Below, piece after piece: positions 26,193-38,857 of a stretch of DNA of 64,000 bases (position 1 is its first letter; the number at the start of each line of letters is the position of its first letter). This stretch comes from Phytoseiulus persimilis. Lineage: Eukaryota > Arthropoda > Arachnida > Mesostigmata > Phytoseiidae. The notes below the pieces were generated by a model that made no database searches, was not told the origin of the DNA, and saw only the letters and a program-made list of their open reading frames with translations. The position numbers and the translations under genes were made by a program. The stretch is from assembly GCA_037576195.1 (NCBI GenBank), contig CM075102.1, positions 41,598,745 to 41,662,744 on the forward strand, written 5' to 3'.

Positions 26193-26240
26193 CGGTGGTT
26201 CTCAAAGTGGTCGATATCGACCCCAGGGTGTCGATGGCCG
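26193..26240 (+). mobile_element. hAT-like terminal inverted repeat (one end)
   Basis: The segment starts CGGTGGTTCTCAAAG and continues into a C/G-rich palindromic stretch (TCGATATCGA, then CCCCAGGG). hAT-superfamily ends commonly begin CAGTGGTTCTCAAA, so this matches except for one base. I did not find the opposite end (a CTTTGAGAACCAC word) downstream, nor a matching 8-bp target duplication for the flank GGTTAGAC. It is therefore probably a truncated or very old copy. The long frame at 26348 starts about 110 bp inside. Confidence 0.5.
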
Positions 26241-26347
26241 ATCTCCGGTTTACAGAGGTGATGCCGGGGTGGATTCCCAGCCTCCCCAATCCCGAATCAG
26301 CCTCTGTGACGATTTAGTCTGGGTTGGCCTGATAAACGTGCTCCGGG

Positions 26348-26977
26348 ATGATGCTCCAACGCGCACTTCAAAGAGCGGCTCTCTGTTTTGGCACCAAGGC
26401 GAGCGACGACCCTTTCCTGAGCTCACAAAAGGAACTCAAGTACGCCCTGGTCGCCCGCGTCTGCGACGGAACGTCAGCCCAGTCGTCCGGATGGGACCAG
26501 TGGAGTCACTTGGTCCCGCTGAGTTCAGGTTCAGGTCGGTGGACAGACAAAACGGGAGCGTGTCGTCGAACCCCTGGGAGAGGACGGAACAAACGTCGAT
26601 GTCGGGACATTGATGCACGTTCAGAAGACGTGGGGCGGAGAGAAACTACAGCGAATCAGGAACAGCCGGGCGCGCATCCGAGACAGGTGGCCTGGAGCAC
26701 CATACGTTCAGCAGCGCCATCTTCTTTGGCGGAAGTCTTTCTACTGAGCGCTGATCCGGGGTGCCCCGGGGAGCTCAAGCTCCGCGACAGGTGGCGGGTA
26801 AACGTTTGGGAGCAAACAGACGAAACCACGGTGGCACTCCAGGCGCGTTCCCTCGAACTCCGAGGCCTTGATGAGCTCTCACTTGCCGTCCCTGAGCCGC
26901 GGGCCGAAAACATCTGCGGGGTCCTTCACTTTCTGAATATCGTGGATGGCCGACTCGAAGGTGCCCGCGAGCGTTGA
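26348..26977 (+). CDS. Open frame of 209 codons inside a hAT-like end, unrecognised
   Basis: This frame is ATG-initiated and uninterrupted for 209 codons, with G/C preferred at third codon positions. The N-terminal third is mixed, the middle is Arg-rich, and the last 70 residues are Leu/Glu/Asp-rich like a folded domain. It begins just inside the hAT-like terminus, so a transposon origin is possible, but I see no hAT transposase motif. The same DNA also reads well on the minus strand: an ATG frame at 26879-27079 of 66 codons, followed by an in-frame TGA and more protein-like sequence. The true strand is undecided. It may be a decayed transposon gene. Confidence 0.25.
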   Translation: MMLQRALQRAALCFGTKASDDPFLSSQKELKYALVARVCDGTSAQSSGWDQWSHLVPLSSGSGRWTDKTGACRRTPGRGRNKRRCRDIDARSEDVGRRETTANQEQPGAHPRQVAWSTIRSAAPSSLAEVFLLSADPGCPGELKLRDRWRVNVWEQTDETTVALQARSLELRGLDELSLAVPEPRAENICGVLHFLNIVDGRLEGARER

Positions 26978-27671
26978 ATCGACCAGGAACCAGGGCCTAA
27001 ACTCCGATCCGGGCTGGAAGCCGATGTAAAGCGATACAGAGTAGAGAAGGCTCGCACGGATCACCGCGTTGGACTTCATTTTTCGGGAGTACCAACTCTC
27101 GATCTTCCCAGAAGGGTTCTCGGATGACTATGTGCCGGTGGATTATGGGATGGGAGCAATCGAATTAGCCTAATCCTTGAAATATGTTCTGGTCGAAACC
27201 ATTCAAGCCAATTGTTATTTGTGTGACCATCAAGCGATGTCCTCATCTTATGTCAACATTTAGTTCATGAGCATAGTACGTCAGTACAGGCGTATATTCT
27301 TATCAGTTTTCGTCGGGGGCTACCCACAAAATCAGGTCCATCAGGCCGCCCATAAAACTTTCACCAATTATCTCGAACTCCGAGATTGAGTAATGCTGAT
27401 CTATCCCTGGAAAGCATTCGCTGCGAAACACCTAAGTGTTTTGTACGTTGAACTCGAATCTTTCGCAAGATGTATGACGAAGTACATTCGATGGGTGACT
27501 AGCGCAGACCTAAAAACGGTTGTCTCGTTAAATATCAGAGCTGCTTGATGATCAGCGAGCCCTAAAACCTCCGACTACGCCTCGAGCACAACCGAACGCG
27601 CTCTTTCCCGATCCATCGCATGACAAGACCTACAAATATGAGTGCAGGATAGTTGCTCACTATCAGACATT

Positions 27672-27790
27672 CGAAGTTCAAGTATTCATCATTTTATACC
27701 TCCCATCTATCCAAATGGGGGCATAGATAATAAAGTCTCTGATGGCTGATTCTATCAGTACTCATGGCCGTAATGCATAAAGCATCAATC
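27672..27790 (+). repeat. Structured dispersed repeat, copy 1
   Basis: About 117 bp align without gaps, at roughly 70-75% identity by eye, with 62849-62965 in the same orientation. Conserved blocks include ATTCATCATT, CCCATCTAT and GTCTCTGATGG. A 7-bp stem (27739-27745 with 27752-27758) is kept with one G-T wobble. Read on the minus strand, both copies share an open segment ending at the same stop codon, so a coding remnant is an alternative to a structured RNA or MITE. Confidence 0.65.
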
Positions 27791-28551
27791 TGTCCTTGGA
27801 GCCAATCAGAAGCACCGGAACTTGAGGAATGAAACGAATACTCTGGAGCCAGTCCCAAGATGTTGGAACTGAAACGACAACTACTGCGAAAGGGTTCGCT
27901 CTGGATGGACGACTGGGTCAGCGATCTGCGTCCACTTCTCCGAACCGCTGGTTTCGCCCGAGGGGACAATCTGTCCCCTTGCTTTTCTTCGTTCTGTCAA
28001 GCGAACTGCTGAACGAGATTCGAATAAGCCACGACCTTCAACAGACGATCTGTTCTGCACACGATGCGGTATTTTTCCTCGTGCACGACGGCAAGCTCAG
28101 CAAGAAATGAATACGCTGCACAAACACTCCGAGGTGAACAACGCGCTAATCGACGCAACCAATACGGAATACAGGAAATGAGGGAGAGGCGGCTCCTCGG
28201 CCTCGAGAGACGTGTTCATGCTGTTGCGATCAACGATGGAGAAGGTGAGCTAGTTCCCTGAAGTGGAAATCGATCCGAGTGTGAAGGTACTAAGCTTCAC
28301 CGAGCATGGCACCGAAGGCTGAAGGGAAAGAGCTTGATGTTTTCACCGATCCCCGGACCGCATGAATCGTCGGTCGGAACATTTCTGATAATGTTAGGTT
28401 TGAAGTCAGCTCAGTCGCCACGCATGGAATCGAGCTCTCACGAGAGCATATCTCCGTCTCGCAACAGGGAGCACACGCTGTTCTGAAGGCTAACTACACA
28501 AAGATGGCTCTCAGGGCTCACAAAACCGGTTAGGATGAGATAGTTCCTTCA
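27791..28551. other. Stretch with no firm gene; coding-like fragments
   Basis: On the + strand, protein-like fragments in shifting frames run from about 28005 to a GAAG|GTGAGC donor near 28240. I cannot assemble them into one reading frame or name a product, so no gene is called. Confidence 0.35.
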
Positions 28552-29015
28552 TTAGACTCCCGGGCGGGAATATCGGAGGGAATAAAAAGCTCCCGACAGC
28601 TCCGACTTCTCCCCTACACATCGAAAAATGGCGCTAAAAATGTCGGATACCGAAACTGAGTTCTTGACATGCCCCGCTCTGATCGCAATTGTTGATAGGG
28701 TCCACAATAAGAAGCCAGACATCGGTATGCCAGTGGCGCAGCCGTGTCTCCCATCCCCCGTGTGATCCCGAGAGACATCACTGAAACAAGGAGTGTACTT
28801 ACTCACTTGGCTCGGAGAGTGCGATGTTGAAGCACGACGAGCGGTATGGAGAACTTGAACTGAAGCTTCAGGAAATAGTGAATAAATGACTTCCAGGTCA
28901 ATGCGCCCTCGACAAGATGATGGATGGCATTTTGATCGAGGTGGAAGAGGGGGGATGGAGCGGTCCTCTCAAGAAAAAAAGATTTGTAGCAGATCTCCAG
29001 AACTATGAAGCTCAC
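28552..29015 (-). pseudogene. Coding-like minus-strand segment split by a 26-bp intron-like gap
   Basis: Two minus-strand frames lie end to end. The first (29015-28807) ends at CAA|GTGAGTAAGT and the second resumes after CTCCTTGTTTCAG, 26 bp later. Joined, they stay in frame to a TAA at 28552. Both parts contain hydrophobic segments, so a membrane protein fragment is possible. A 26-bp intron would be exceptionally short, so this may instead be a decayed gene or coincidence. The opposite strand has its own frame (28824-29108) interrupted by one TGA. I do not recognise a family with confidence. Confidence 0.2.
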
Positions 29016-29108
29016 AAGGTCAGCGACGCGTCAGTCACGGTGGAACTCGTATTCCAAGGAGACTCGCGTGAGAAACTTCGTCTTCTAGGCTACGCTACTT
29101 CCGAATGA

Positions 29109-32100
29109 AACTCTGAAAACGAGGTCCAGGACCAACTTATACAAACATCTTCATGAAAATCTCACGGCGTGGATGCATCCGTTTTGAATACGTTTTCGTA
29201 TCCATGAATATATAGAATGCGCTTAACTCTAGTGAGCATCTACCGCCGCACTCCTCGCCACAAAAGGCACAGTGCCTTGCTTCTAGTACTCTTTCACACG
29301 CCTCGGGTTATTCACCTCAGCCCATGGCGCTTGGCTCGGGCCTGTGATGGGGAGTCTGAGAGCCGGACGCCCGCATAGAAACAGAACCGGTTCTCGTCGA
29401 GGAGAGAGCGAAATCGATAACTGACAGAAGCTCTATTCTCTCGCTCGGGGCAGAGTCGATAAGGCTGCGGTGCGGAATGAGTCGACAGAATATTTTCTCC
29501 GTTCCAGGCCAGAATTACCTTATAATTTGTTGGATGGGAGCGGCGAATGATTTCGATGATTGTTTTTCTCTTCCATGCTCCAGTTTACTTGTGACGCTGC
29601 AAACACTCAACATGCAGATTGAAAGTTATTGATTTGAGGATCCTGAACTGGACCCAGTCCGCAATCCTGGTGATCAAAGGATCTCGTTTCTATATCTGCA
29701 TCCAGTGAGAGGTCGAACAGATGAGATTGGCCATGTAGATCCTCTTCCTATCCTACGGAAATATTCATCAGCTTCAAGCATCCGAGAAAAAAAAGAAGAG
29801 GAATGGAAAAGAAGAGGATGGTTGGTTGACGTCCGAACAGTTTTGTTCGCACGAGAGGAGAGTTTACAACGTGGCCGAGCAGGCAATCACCTTGAGCGGC
29901 TGATTCTCGATGGAAGAGGGAGCCCCGGCCGCTGGTAAATAGTCGATTCCGTTTTATTCGAGGTCAGAAACTCCGAGAAAGCCTTCATTGTTGTTGAGCC
30001 GCGATCTGTTTCAACTACACGCGGTGAATTTCTCGATGCACTTCTCCGAGAACGAATCTCGTGTCTCAACACTTCGTCATGGTTGAGGGCACCTAGGCGA
30101 CGATCTTCTCGTTCCGGAATATTGAGAGAGCTCAGAGAAGAACAACCTTGCTTGTCCTTCGTTCGTCCTCGGTCTTCACTCCGGCGACCCTGTCCTCGCT
30201 CGTTGGCCACTGTCTCCACGAAGAGCTGTAGTACAGGTATCGCTCAACGACACCCAAAAAAATCTCAGCAGATCACAACGAGTCTCGCTCCTCATACAAC
30301 TCTCAAACAGCTTCCACTTCCACTGACCGAACCGCAGAGAGTAGCATAAGGTCTGGCAGAATTACGCTCATTATGAGAAGTCGCGGGGAGCGTCTGATAC
30401 GGGACATTTCATTCCGCAGAACCCGTTGTCTGCATCAATCTGCCGAGAACTGACGGCACGGTGGCCGCCAGGGACGCAAGACACGCGCACATCCGCTACC
30501 AGGCGCTCCCGGACGAATGCGCTCTCAACTGGTCCGGAGTCAACGGGTGATCTCGTTCTCTGAGGACTTGAGAGCACACCTGAAGCTGGCAACCGGCTCG
30601 GTTATTCTAAAAGCCTATTGCAGCAGCTCGGGTATCCCAAGCGCCACAAATTCAATGCGGCACTACACATTTCCGTCGAACGGAAGACAAAGTGGGAAAT
30701 ATCGTGAACTCAGTTAGACCGAACTCGCCTCTTGGGTTAAGGTCTTCTTCAGATCGAGGAAGACAGATCTTTCCGGGAGCCCGAGGGATCGATTGCGTGA
30801 GACTTGAAACCCCTGAGACAGAAGAAGAGAAGACAAAGAGGGGTGTCCCCTACCTTCCTACTTCACCCACCATTTCCATCGTTCGTTGACGCCCGAAGGT
30901 CTGCGCCTCTGACCAAACCATTGGAAACCGCGATTATCCGGAATCTGCGAGTAACGTATTCTTCGGAACGTGATCAGTTCTGATCCCCCTCATCCGTTGG
31001 CCAAATATGTATATTCGCGTTCGAATCTCTCCTCGACTCCCTGCTGGCAGTCCGATATAGATTGTTCCTCGAGTTCAAGGGTGAGTTCGGAATCGATTCC
31101 TTTGAAATCTTTCGGTTCCCTGCGAAAAATCAGCGGGTCGAATATGATGAGCGAGATCATGGAAGAGAGAGCGATAAAAAAAAGTTTCGGTGAAGCTCAG
31201 ACCTGGAGTAGGAAAAAAATCGGGACATCCCCCATCGTTTACGATGGCCCAGGACATGATTGGTCGCCTTCTCCCCACGCCGAGTGACTAGACGAGCTTT
31301 TTTTCATCCTCTCCCAGAGCTCCACTCCGACCCGCTAGAGGAACCGTTTTGCTGTCTCATTATACTCTCGAAATCCGACCCAGGGGGAGCTCCGCCCGAA
31401 AATCAGGAAAGTCTGAAGGAGTATTCCGTGCGGCGGAGTGCCCGGGAAACACATCCAAGCACCAGAAAGGTTTGTGGTGCACGCATTAGCCTTTCGCTCG
31501 GCTGATTCGATGAGGGAAAAACTGAGAGCCCGGTTCAACCTGCCTCTGCGGAGACATTTGCAAGTCGGAAACTAGACCTCCCGTCTGGAGTGCAGTCGCA
31601 CACAGAGGCTGTCGAGGTTTGATGACGAATCTTCAGCAAAGTCTGCTCCTTCTTCTGCTCCCAGAGCGGAGTTCACGGTATTCTGAATCGGCTGATTGAT
31701 CGCCGTACGAACGAGATTCGGCTCCAGAGTCGCTTCCCTCGTCTGCGGGAATCGAACGCTGACAAATTAGCCAATGACGGAGTTGAGAGATAGAGAGAGA
31801 GAGATCCCGACGGAGGGCTCGACGGAGCACACTGCGGCCGGTTTCCTCCCTGACCGGCTGCCTCTTTTCCCGCAGTTCCAAGCTCATCGAAAAATTGATT
31901 TCTCCAGCGAGCGACCTCTCGCATATCGCCCGCTCGACTCACCGCGGGCTTCCGCCTTTTTCATTCGGAGAGTTTCGTCTCTGGAATCGACTGGACCTCT
32001 TATGCTATGCCCGGACTGCATTTGAGGATCGTGAGATTCTTCGGCGAGTTCTCAGCCCAAAGATTGCTGGCAACCTGTTTCTAGCCTACTCTCCCCAAAT

Positions 32101-35100
32101 ATCGGCTGGAATTCAGGGTCTTCCGATTTCACGCCTCCGGCTGTACGCTGGCATCCGGTAGTAACCGTTTTGTGTCCTCCTCTTATCCCTCGAGAATTGA
32201 GCGGCGAGACTACTCGGGGGTCGATTGCGTGTGGAATGGAGAACGAATGCGAAAGGGCTCGCCATTATACCACGCGGTTCTTGCTCGTCATGATACCGTT
32301 GACAGTAATGAGCCGGGGGATTTGCGCCAGAGCTGCTGGGGTAGGCTGTCTTCGTTAGGTTGTATTGTTCGGCTCAATGCGGAACACTACGGTCATTTTG
32401 CTCCGTGTTGTTCTATGCTCGCAGTCGTGGGGAATGATCCCGCTCGCTCGTCTCGACAAAGATCGCTAATCGTCAGAGATGATACACACGCCGCTGAACG
32501 TTTCTTGGTCAGCTTAGACGATCAATGTTGGTAACGTGTGCTCAACAAGATTGACGCGCGCATTTCTGGGAACCGGGAGGGACCGCTGGTGCTCCCGCTC
32601 ATGGATACTTCCGAGGTCGACTGAAGCCTGAGTTTGGGACTAAATTAGGGAAAGTTTTGTTCCACCCGACACTCCTCAAAAATCCGAGAAGGGCGGACGC
32701 GGCTAACGCTCGAAACAGGGGTTGAGTGGACACAGCTTCGAGTTACGCGATTCGTTCTGCCTCTGCGAAAGTTCCACCGTTCTGCTGTCTCGTGAACGCG
32801 TTCATCTTGGTCAGGTAAACTTTGCCCAATTATCACATATGCTGCTGTCACCGTCGAGCCACCGTCGCGTGGGAAGCGGGCACCGCGGTGGAAAGCGTAC
32901 ATCGATTCGAGAGTCAGCGAGAAACTCGTGGTGGAAGTCCGATACTTGGCGAGCAGGATAGTTTGGAGGAGTTGACGTTCGCTTCCTCTATGGCGAGGCT
33001 GATCTCGAGCTCTCACTCCTAACTGGCGAAGCAAAACCCTCTCCCAGGACTAGAAACATTCATCAGTTTCAAGCGGGGGATTATAAAACCCTGAGGACTA
33101 GAGGGAAATTTTCATCCAAACCGGAGAAGGTTTCAGGGTTCACGATTATTGTGAGCGGAGATCGACGATATCGAATATCACCCTGTTCGTCCAGCTAGAG
33201 GGGTCACTGTTTGCTGAACGGGGGAGCTCCAAGTATATTAGGGAACCCTCTTAGCGGAAACTTCACTAAACACTGCGGTGGGAGAACGTCGTTCCCGTTG
33301 CGCGGGAACGATATGAATCACGATGAACCCGAGCAGAAGAAGCGATCGCGGTGCGATGAGAGGAGTTTAACAATGAGTCGTGCTCCAGAAGCTCCCGATT
33401 CCCGTCAAATGAAACGACAGCCAGGAGCAGCTAGATCACCGTGTCGAGGTCCACGCTGGGTTCTCTTGTGCTACTTTTTGCGCTGAAGTAATATCTTCCT
33501 GGCAGCGACTCAGGTGGAAGATGTCCTCGCTCCGCTGTCGGGCGGAATCAGCGCGACACCGAGAACCAGCTCGCCAGCTCCGACGTCTCAGGAGAAAAAC
33601 TCTCACTGCGTGTTTGGCCGAGGCTCGTTATAACGACAGTGTAGTTCTGCGTCCACTTGTGACATTAAGGCTCCGACTCGGCCGACACTCGATGCTGTAT
33701 GTTACCAGACTCTCAGAGAACTTCCAGTTTGGCGCTATACTTCAGCGCGTTTTGTAGTTGTTGTTCGACTTTGGGCGAGTCCCGTGAATGCCGATGCCTG
33801 AGGCTTGCTACTATTGGAGCTCATCTGTATCCGATGAACATGGGATCAGCGCTAGCCGAAGTCCTCCGTCGATTCAGCCTCAGGCTGGCCCGGAGCAATG
33901 CCAAAGAATTGGATGCCTGGATGCACTTTCCCCGCGTTGAATCGGCGTGACGTGGGGTGCTCGACATCATCGAGGAACCGGAAGCAAGATGAATCATGAG
34001 TTTCTTACGGTCGATCGTCGGAGATCGTGATGTTCTCGAGGAGGATCCCGGGGGTTCCCATGGGACTGTGGAGGGCGTTCGTCCACATATTCTCGAGTCG
34101 GCCTCTAAAAAATCACATCCGGAAATCGGAAGAGATATACAAGGGTAATAAATCAATAAAGACGTGCCAATAAAGCTGAGACGCGAAGCCTCCTCTCAGC
34201 TTGTTGGGGCAAACGCAATCAAATGCCGGGTCTTGTTGCCGCCCGACGGGACGCATCACCAGCCGACAACTCGACGATGTCAGCTGGTAGACCGAGCCAG
34301 AGGGGACTCCGTTTGGTTCCCGCCTGATTTCTCGCTAGAATCAACCCGAGTCGGGATGCTTCGACGGGGAGCGCGGTGGTGCCTTAATCGCAGCGGGATG
34401 TTCTTGAAACCGTGAGTGGGAACCTCTTTCTCCTGTGATTGCGAAAGCAAAAACGCAATGGGAAGGGATTTCGCTTCGCGAAGCAGCTCGTCCGAGTGGC
34501 GCCGGTGTCCTTCCGGAGAAGTTAGCGCCACGCGACCGACCATGCCGTCCATTCACCGAGCTCGAATGCACGGAGCCTTTCGCGAGGGCTTTCTCTTTTT
34601 CTGGAGTTTTTGTTTCCGGGGGGACAACTCACCAAGGGGAGACCCCATGATTCACAACAGGAACTGTGAGTGCGGAAAAAAGGAAAGAAGGGGAGTCGCG
34701 AGAAGGTATTCGAGTTCGCCCTCAATTGAGCAACCTCGCTCGTGGGGATGATAAACGATTTTTCTGAACTTAACAAGCACAGATAATGTGAAAGTTACCA
34801 GCTCTCTATATTCAATTCGGGTCTCCCGGCCTGAGGAATTGTATCGAACTCCCCCGAAGACAACTTCGACTTATATCCTAAAGCGCATTCCTTGAAAATA
34901 TGCGGAAACAGGAACAACGATTACGGGATGAGGAACGTGCTCTCCGAATCAGAGGAGGAGGGGAGGTCGTTGAACAGGGATTCTTTTCAGCGAGGTTCCC
35001 CAGAGTCTCTGTCCGAACCTCCCCTTCCCCCGTCCCTCGAATTGTCGTAGTTGGCTCATTACCGATACGTGAGGTGAACGCGAACTTCGTAGGTCTTCTG

Positions 35101-38100
35101 GGGTGAAAATAATGCACATATTCGGGGAAATTTCGAAATATACCATGCTTTGGCCCACCAGAACCTTCATCGCAGAGTGCCTATGGACTTGACGGCCAGA
35201 GCTTAGCTTGGAAGCTCCCGTTTCCACTTGCATAAAATATTAACGGGCAGGTATTACCCGGCGGGCGAGCGACCGCCGCAGCAGAAGCGGTCAAGCCCGA
35301 GCGCCCATCCATTGAAAATGCAGGAGCTGGAAATTGTGGTCGAGTTGTCGTTTGAACACGAGACGCCGCAGGCAGTTCAAAGCAATTTCAGACCATACCG
35401 CTTTCGATTTCGATTTTTCTCCCCTGGGTGTATGGCACGCGCGCCAGCTACCTCGATCTACTCGACCGAACACTCCGCGGGAAACACCTCAGCGGAAGCC
35501 TCTGACGGTCCCTCGGGCCATAAACAGCATCGCACGGTGGAACTGTTGAACTTTGTGAACTCAAACATTCTTCTGTGAGAAACTCATATCATCACAGTCT
35601 GGCACTTCTTTGTGTTCCTTCTGGCTTCTGAGTGGACTAGCAGCCGCAGCTCAAGAGAGTTTTACGAGACCGAAAACCGTGAAAAGCCGAGAGTCAACAC
35701 GCCAAATGTTGCGAGAACGGAACGGCGGATTCGAGTAACGGCCGGCCAGCACGCTGGTCGACGAACAAAGAAAAGTTTCCAGATCCGGAACGGGAGAAGA
35801 AGCAACTCCACCGCTAATCTCATGAACACTTTCGATCTGTTTTCTTGATGGAGTTGTCGAGTCACAATCCTCACCTCTCATTTCATTTCGAAACGCCGAA
35901 CGCCAGCTCCTGCTCGGAAGCTTTTCGGGTTCCGCCCCCTCCTCCAGCTGCTCCGACCACGTAACTCTGGTTTCCGTCCGCTGGTTCATTTCTGCGGAGG
36001 TTTTCTTCTGTCGTCGGCGGATCGCAAGCGACCGGATCGGAGAGGGAGAGAGATTGGGAAGTCGAAACACAGGGAGCTGGCGATCGTTCCGGTTCGGGCA
36101 CAACGAAGCTTGGTTCTCCTTTCCCCCTCATCAGGCTAAAAACGTTTCGGCGGAAAATCCTTGGGAACGCTCCATTCTGATGGGTTTCCAGTTTGTTATC
36201 TCCCAGAAACCGTCGCATTCTCTGAGGTTCTCCGATCCGACTGAGAGCGCTCCCCAAGGGAATTTCCCCGCGGCTCCATTCATGCCTGCGCGACGTCGCA
36301 ACCGAGCCGGAGATGGATGGAAGCTGTGCTAGGTGTCAGCAGATCAACAAAGGCTCCTCGCACGAATGTCTCTCAGCACCATCGAAGGTGTGTAGGCTTA
36401 GAGGTTGGTCACTGGATACCGATATATATCACGTCAAACGTGCCCACTCTCAGCTGGATGAACTCCTCATTGGCACGGCTCAGTAATGGCTTGCCGAGAC
36501 ATGGTGTGCGGCCCACTCAGAAGAACAGGCCAGTCCCGTTTGCGTATACGTCTGATTGTTGACAGGAATCCCGGAATCACCTGCGGTTGTCCCAAAAGAC
36601 CTCATTAGTCGCCGGAATCGGTTGATATCCGTCACTAGGACGTAGTTTTCAGTCGAGTTATCCACTCAGAAATCACCCGTCATCCAGTAAGAAGTCACAA
36701 TCCTGCGGAAAAACTCGATTGGGATGCATTTTGAGCATTGTTTATCAGAGGACGAGTAGCGAATGTCAGAAGCGCATCGACCAGAGAGAGGTGCGCACAC
36801 TTTCTCCATCAAGGCAGACCCGTTGGCTGAAAGCAGTGCGCTGTAAATTCGACTCTTTAGAAAGGAGGCCGGAAAAGCATCGTTTGCTGGTCTTGAGGCG
36901 GAAGCCGCGGCGCCGTCTTCGGCGGAAACGAGGTTGATATCATCGGGCCGGCAACATCGGTCTTTTGTTGGCCTTGAGCTACGACGTATTTACTTTACGG
37001 CGCGTTTGTCTCGATCCTGTACAGTGTTAATTCCAGACAACATGGCCGCCAGACGATCACCGAGCGGCTCCTTGTGCAAGCTTTGGCCACAGCTTTAGAA
37101 ACAGCCACCAGAATCTTGTCCCGAGGCGCTCCTTAGCGTCATTTCTGAGTTTCGTTGAGGGAACGCTCGAAGCTCGAACTCCGGCTTAGATCTGCACGAC
37201 TTCTCAAAGAGAAAAGCCGTCTCTAAAAGTGGAAGCCTCCCTCGAGTGGAACTGCAAGACCGACTATTTCTCCACAGGTCGTTGTACGGAGAGATTTGGC
37301 ACTAAAAACCACCGCCTGAGTGGCTTCTTCTCGGCTGCCGGATATGCGCGGCTAGAGGATGTACCTGCTGTGGATGTCTCGTTGTTGGCGGAGTTCTCTT
37401 GTTCGGTTGGCCAGTAGGCCAGAGGCTTCGATCTGGGAGTTTCGCTTCGATGTGCTCAACGGTTTTTATCATTGTTCACTCGCGAACATCAATGATCGGT
37501 GAGTTGTTTTACTCTTATTTCCGCCAACATGTGTGCTTCCTCAACGGACCCCCCTCGGACTCCTGCTCCGAATTTCCCGAAAAGTGTGACAAAGCTTGTT
37601 CCATATCAGGCAACGCTCAAGCTGCCACCACTGCCTTCTGCGGTCTCCGGAATGGTCAACTATGCGAGCGTCTCCGATTCCCGTGGGAGTAGCTCGAAAC
37701 GGTTTCAGCGGTCTATCGTCGAGCCAGATTTATTCTTCTCTCGCTTCTCCGCTCCTCGGAACATGATTCGGAACCGGCAGGAAGTTTTTCAGCTAATGTT
37801 GTGAGGCACATCGTAACGTTCCGTACTGAAATTTTCCAATGCGTCGGCTGGACTTTCAGAACGCGATATCGAGCTCGGAAGCACGCTGTGACTTCCACCG
37901 CCAGCGGGTCTTCTTTGGCGAGTCGGATGCGGCGACGAGAGGTATCGGAGCGAGCTGAAGGCATTCAATTTGGGTGAATATAATGGGGTTTTTCGCCTTA
38001 TCGTGTTTTCACCGCAAGCCTGCGCTGACCGGGGTCTTACGCGATCGAAACGGTATCATACCGAGGGCAGTCGGTGTCCGCTCCCGGAGAAAGAAATATT

Positions 38101-38690
38101 TTCGACTCGAGCGGAGTCGGATAAACGGATCACATGATGATACGGTCGTGCTGGAGACTGATGATTCTCGCAGCGAGTACCATGATGCACGTCGGGATCG
38201 CTGCTGACGCGATAGGAAGATGCGTCCTGGGAGTTACGCCGAGTGACACAGGAGAATATTGACGCTGAAAGACCGAAACATAGCGTAGACAACGGCGCGG
38301 AAATGATGCAGGCTATTGTCTGCAGTGTATCGAGTTTCATGGGGCGGACGAGCCACCCACGCGGCACGCGCGAGCAGCAGACCACTTAACTTCTCGTGTA
38401 TCTACTGAGAATGGCTTTTTGAAGCTAATTGTGGTGTCGACAGACTTCCTCCTAGGTTTTCGAAGATATCGGAAGGCTTTTCGAGAGTGATCCCTCCATG
38501 CAACCCCGAACACATGATGTGGCCCGGCATGCCACCAGGAAACTGATATTGTATGGACCATGGGTTCCGATTGTTTCCGGAAAGATCTGCGTATTGGTTC
38601 CGCGATGAGTTCATACGGCTCTTTCCAGAACTTTCCGTATTATCACCAGCGCAGAATTCAATCACACTTCTGGCCTCCCGGAATCAAGTT
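29109..38690. other. Long stretch with no supportable gene
   Basis: This is about 9.6 kb of unassigned DNA. It contains a short (GA)n run near 31788-31803. ATG-led frames at 35318-35578 and 37529-37804 have good A at -3 contexts but no motifs. Around 35883-36332 three frames on both strands are open at once, which argues against reading any of them as a gene. A 17-bp word (ATTCATCAG-TTCAAGC) occurs at about 29762 and 33059. Confidence 0.45.
35318..35578 (+). CDS. Short ATG-led open frame, 86 codons, unrecognised
   Basis: The ATG at 35318 is preceded by AAA and the frame runs to a TGA at 35576. The first 20 residues are acidic and hydrophobic without a signal peptide. A short Phe/Arg alternating segment and a Ser/Thr/Gly-rich tail follow. 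Only one short frame opposes it. The frame is also open for 30 codons upstream of the ATG, so this could be an internal exon. There is no known domain. Confidence 0.2.
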   Translation: MQELEIVVELSFEHETPQAVQSNFRPYRFRFRFFSPGCMARAPATSIYSTEHSAGNTSAEASDGPSGHKQHRTVELLNFVNSNILL

Positions 38691-38700
38691 CTTCGCCTGG
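38691..38700 (+). repeat. Left 10-bp direct repeat (putative target-site duplication) of element A
   Basis: CTTCGCCTGG immediately precedes the left arm of element A and recurs exactly at 39783-39792 after the right arm. A perfect 10-bp flanking duplication is in the size range of Mutator/Foldback-type insertions (9-11 bp). Confidence 0.65.
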
Positions 38701-38857
38701 TGTATACCCTGGATGCCGAAAAATCGAGCCAGAAATGCACGAAGCCGAAAAATCGAGCCCGAAAAGCATGAAGCCGATAGGCATGAAGTTGAAGAGCCTG
38801 AAGCCGAAAACCTCCTCTCCCAACTGCGGAGCAGTCGGGACTGGTTTAGCGGGGAGG
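38701..38857 (+). repeat. Left inverted arm of element A
   Basis: It contains about six 14-15 bp tandem units. Because the units are near 15 bp, one frame reads through them as a five-residue Glu/Lys/His/Ala repeat. That frame (38560-38997) is best explained by the repeat, not by a gene. Confidence 0.75.
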
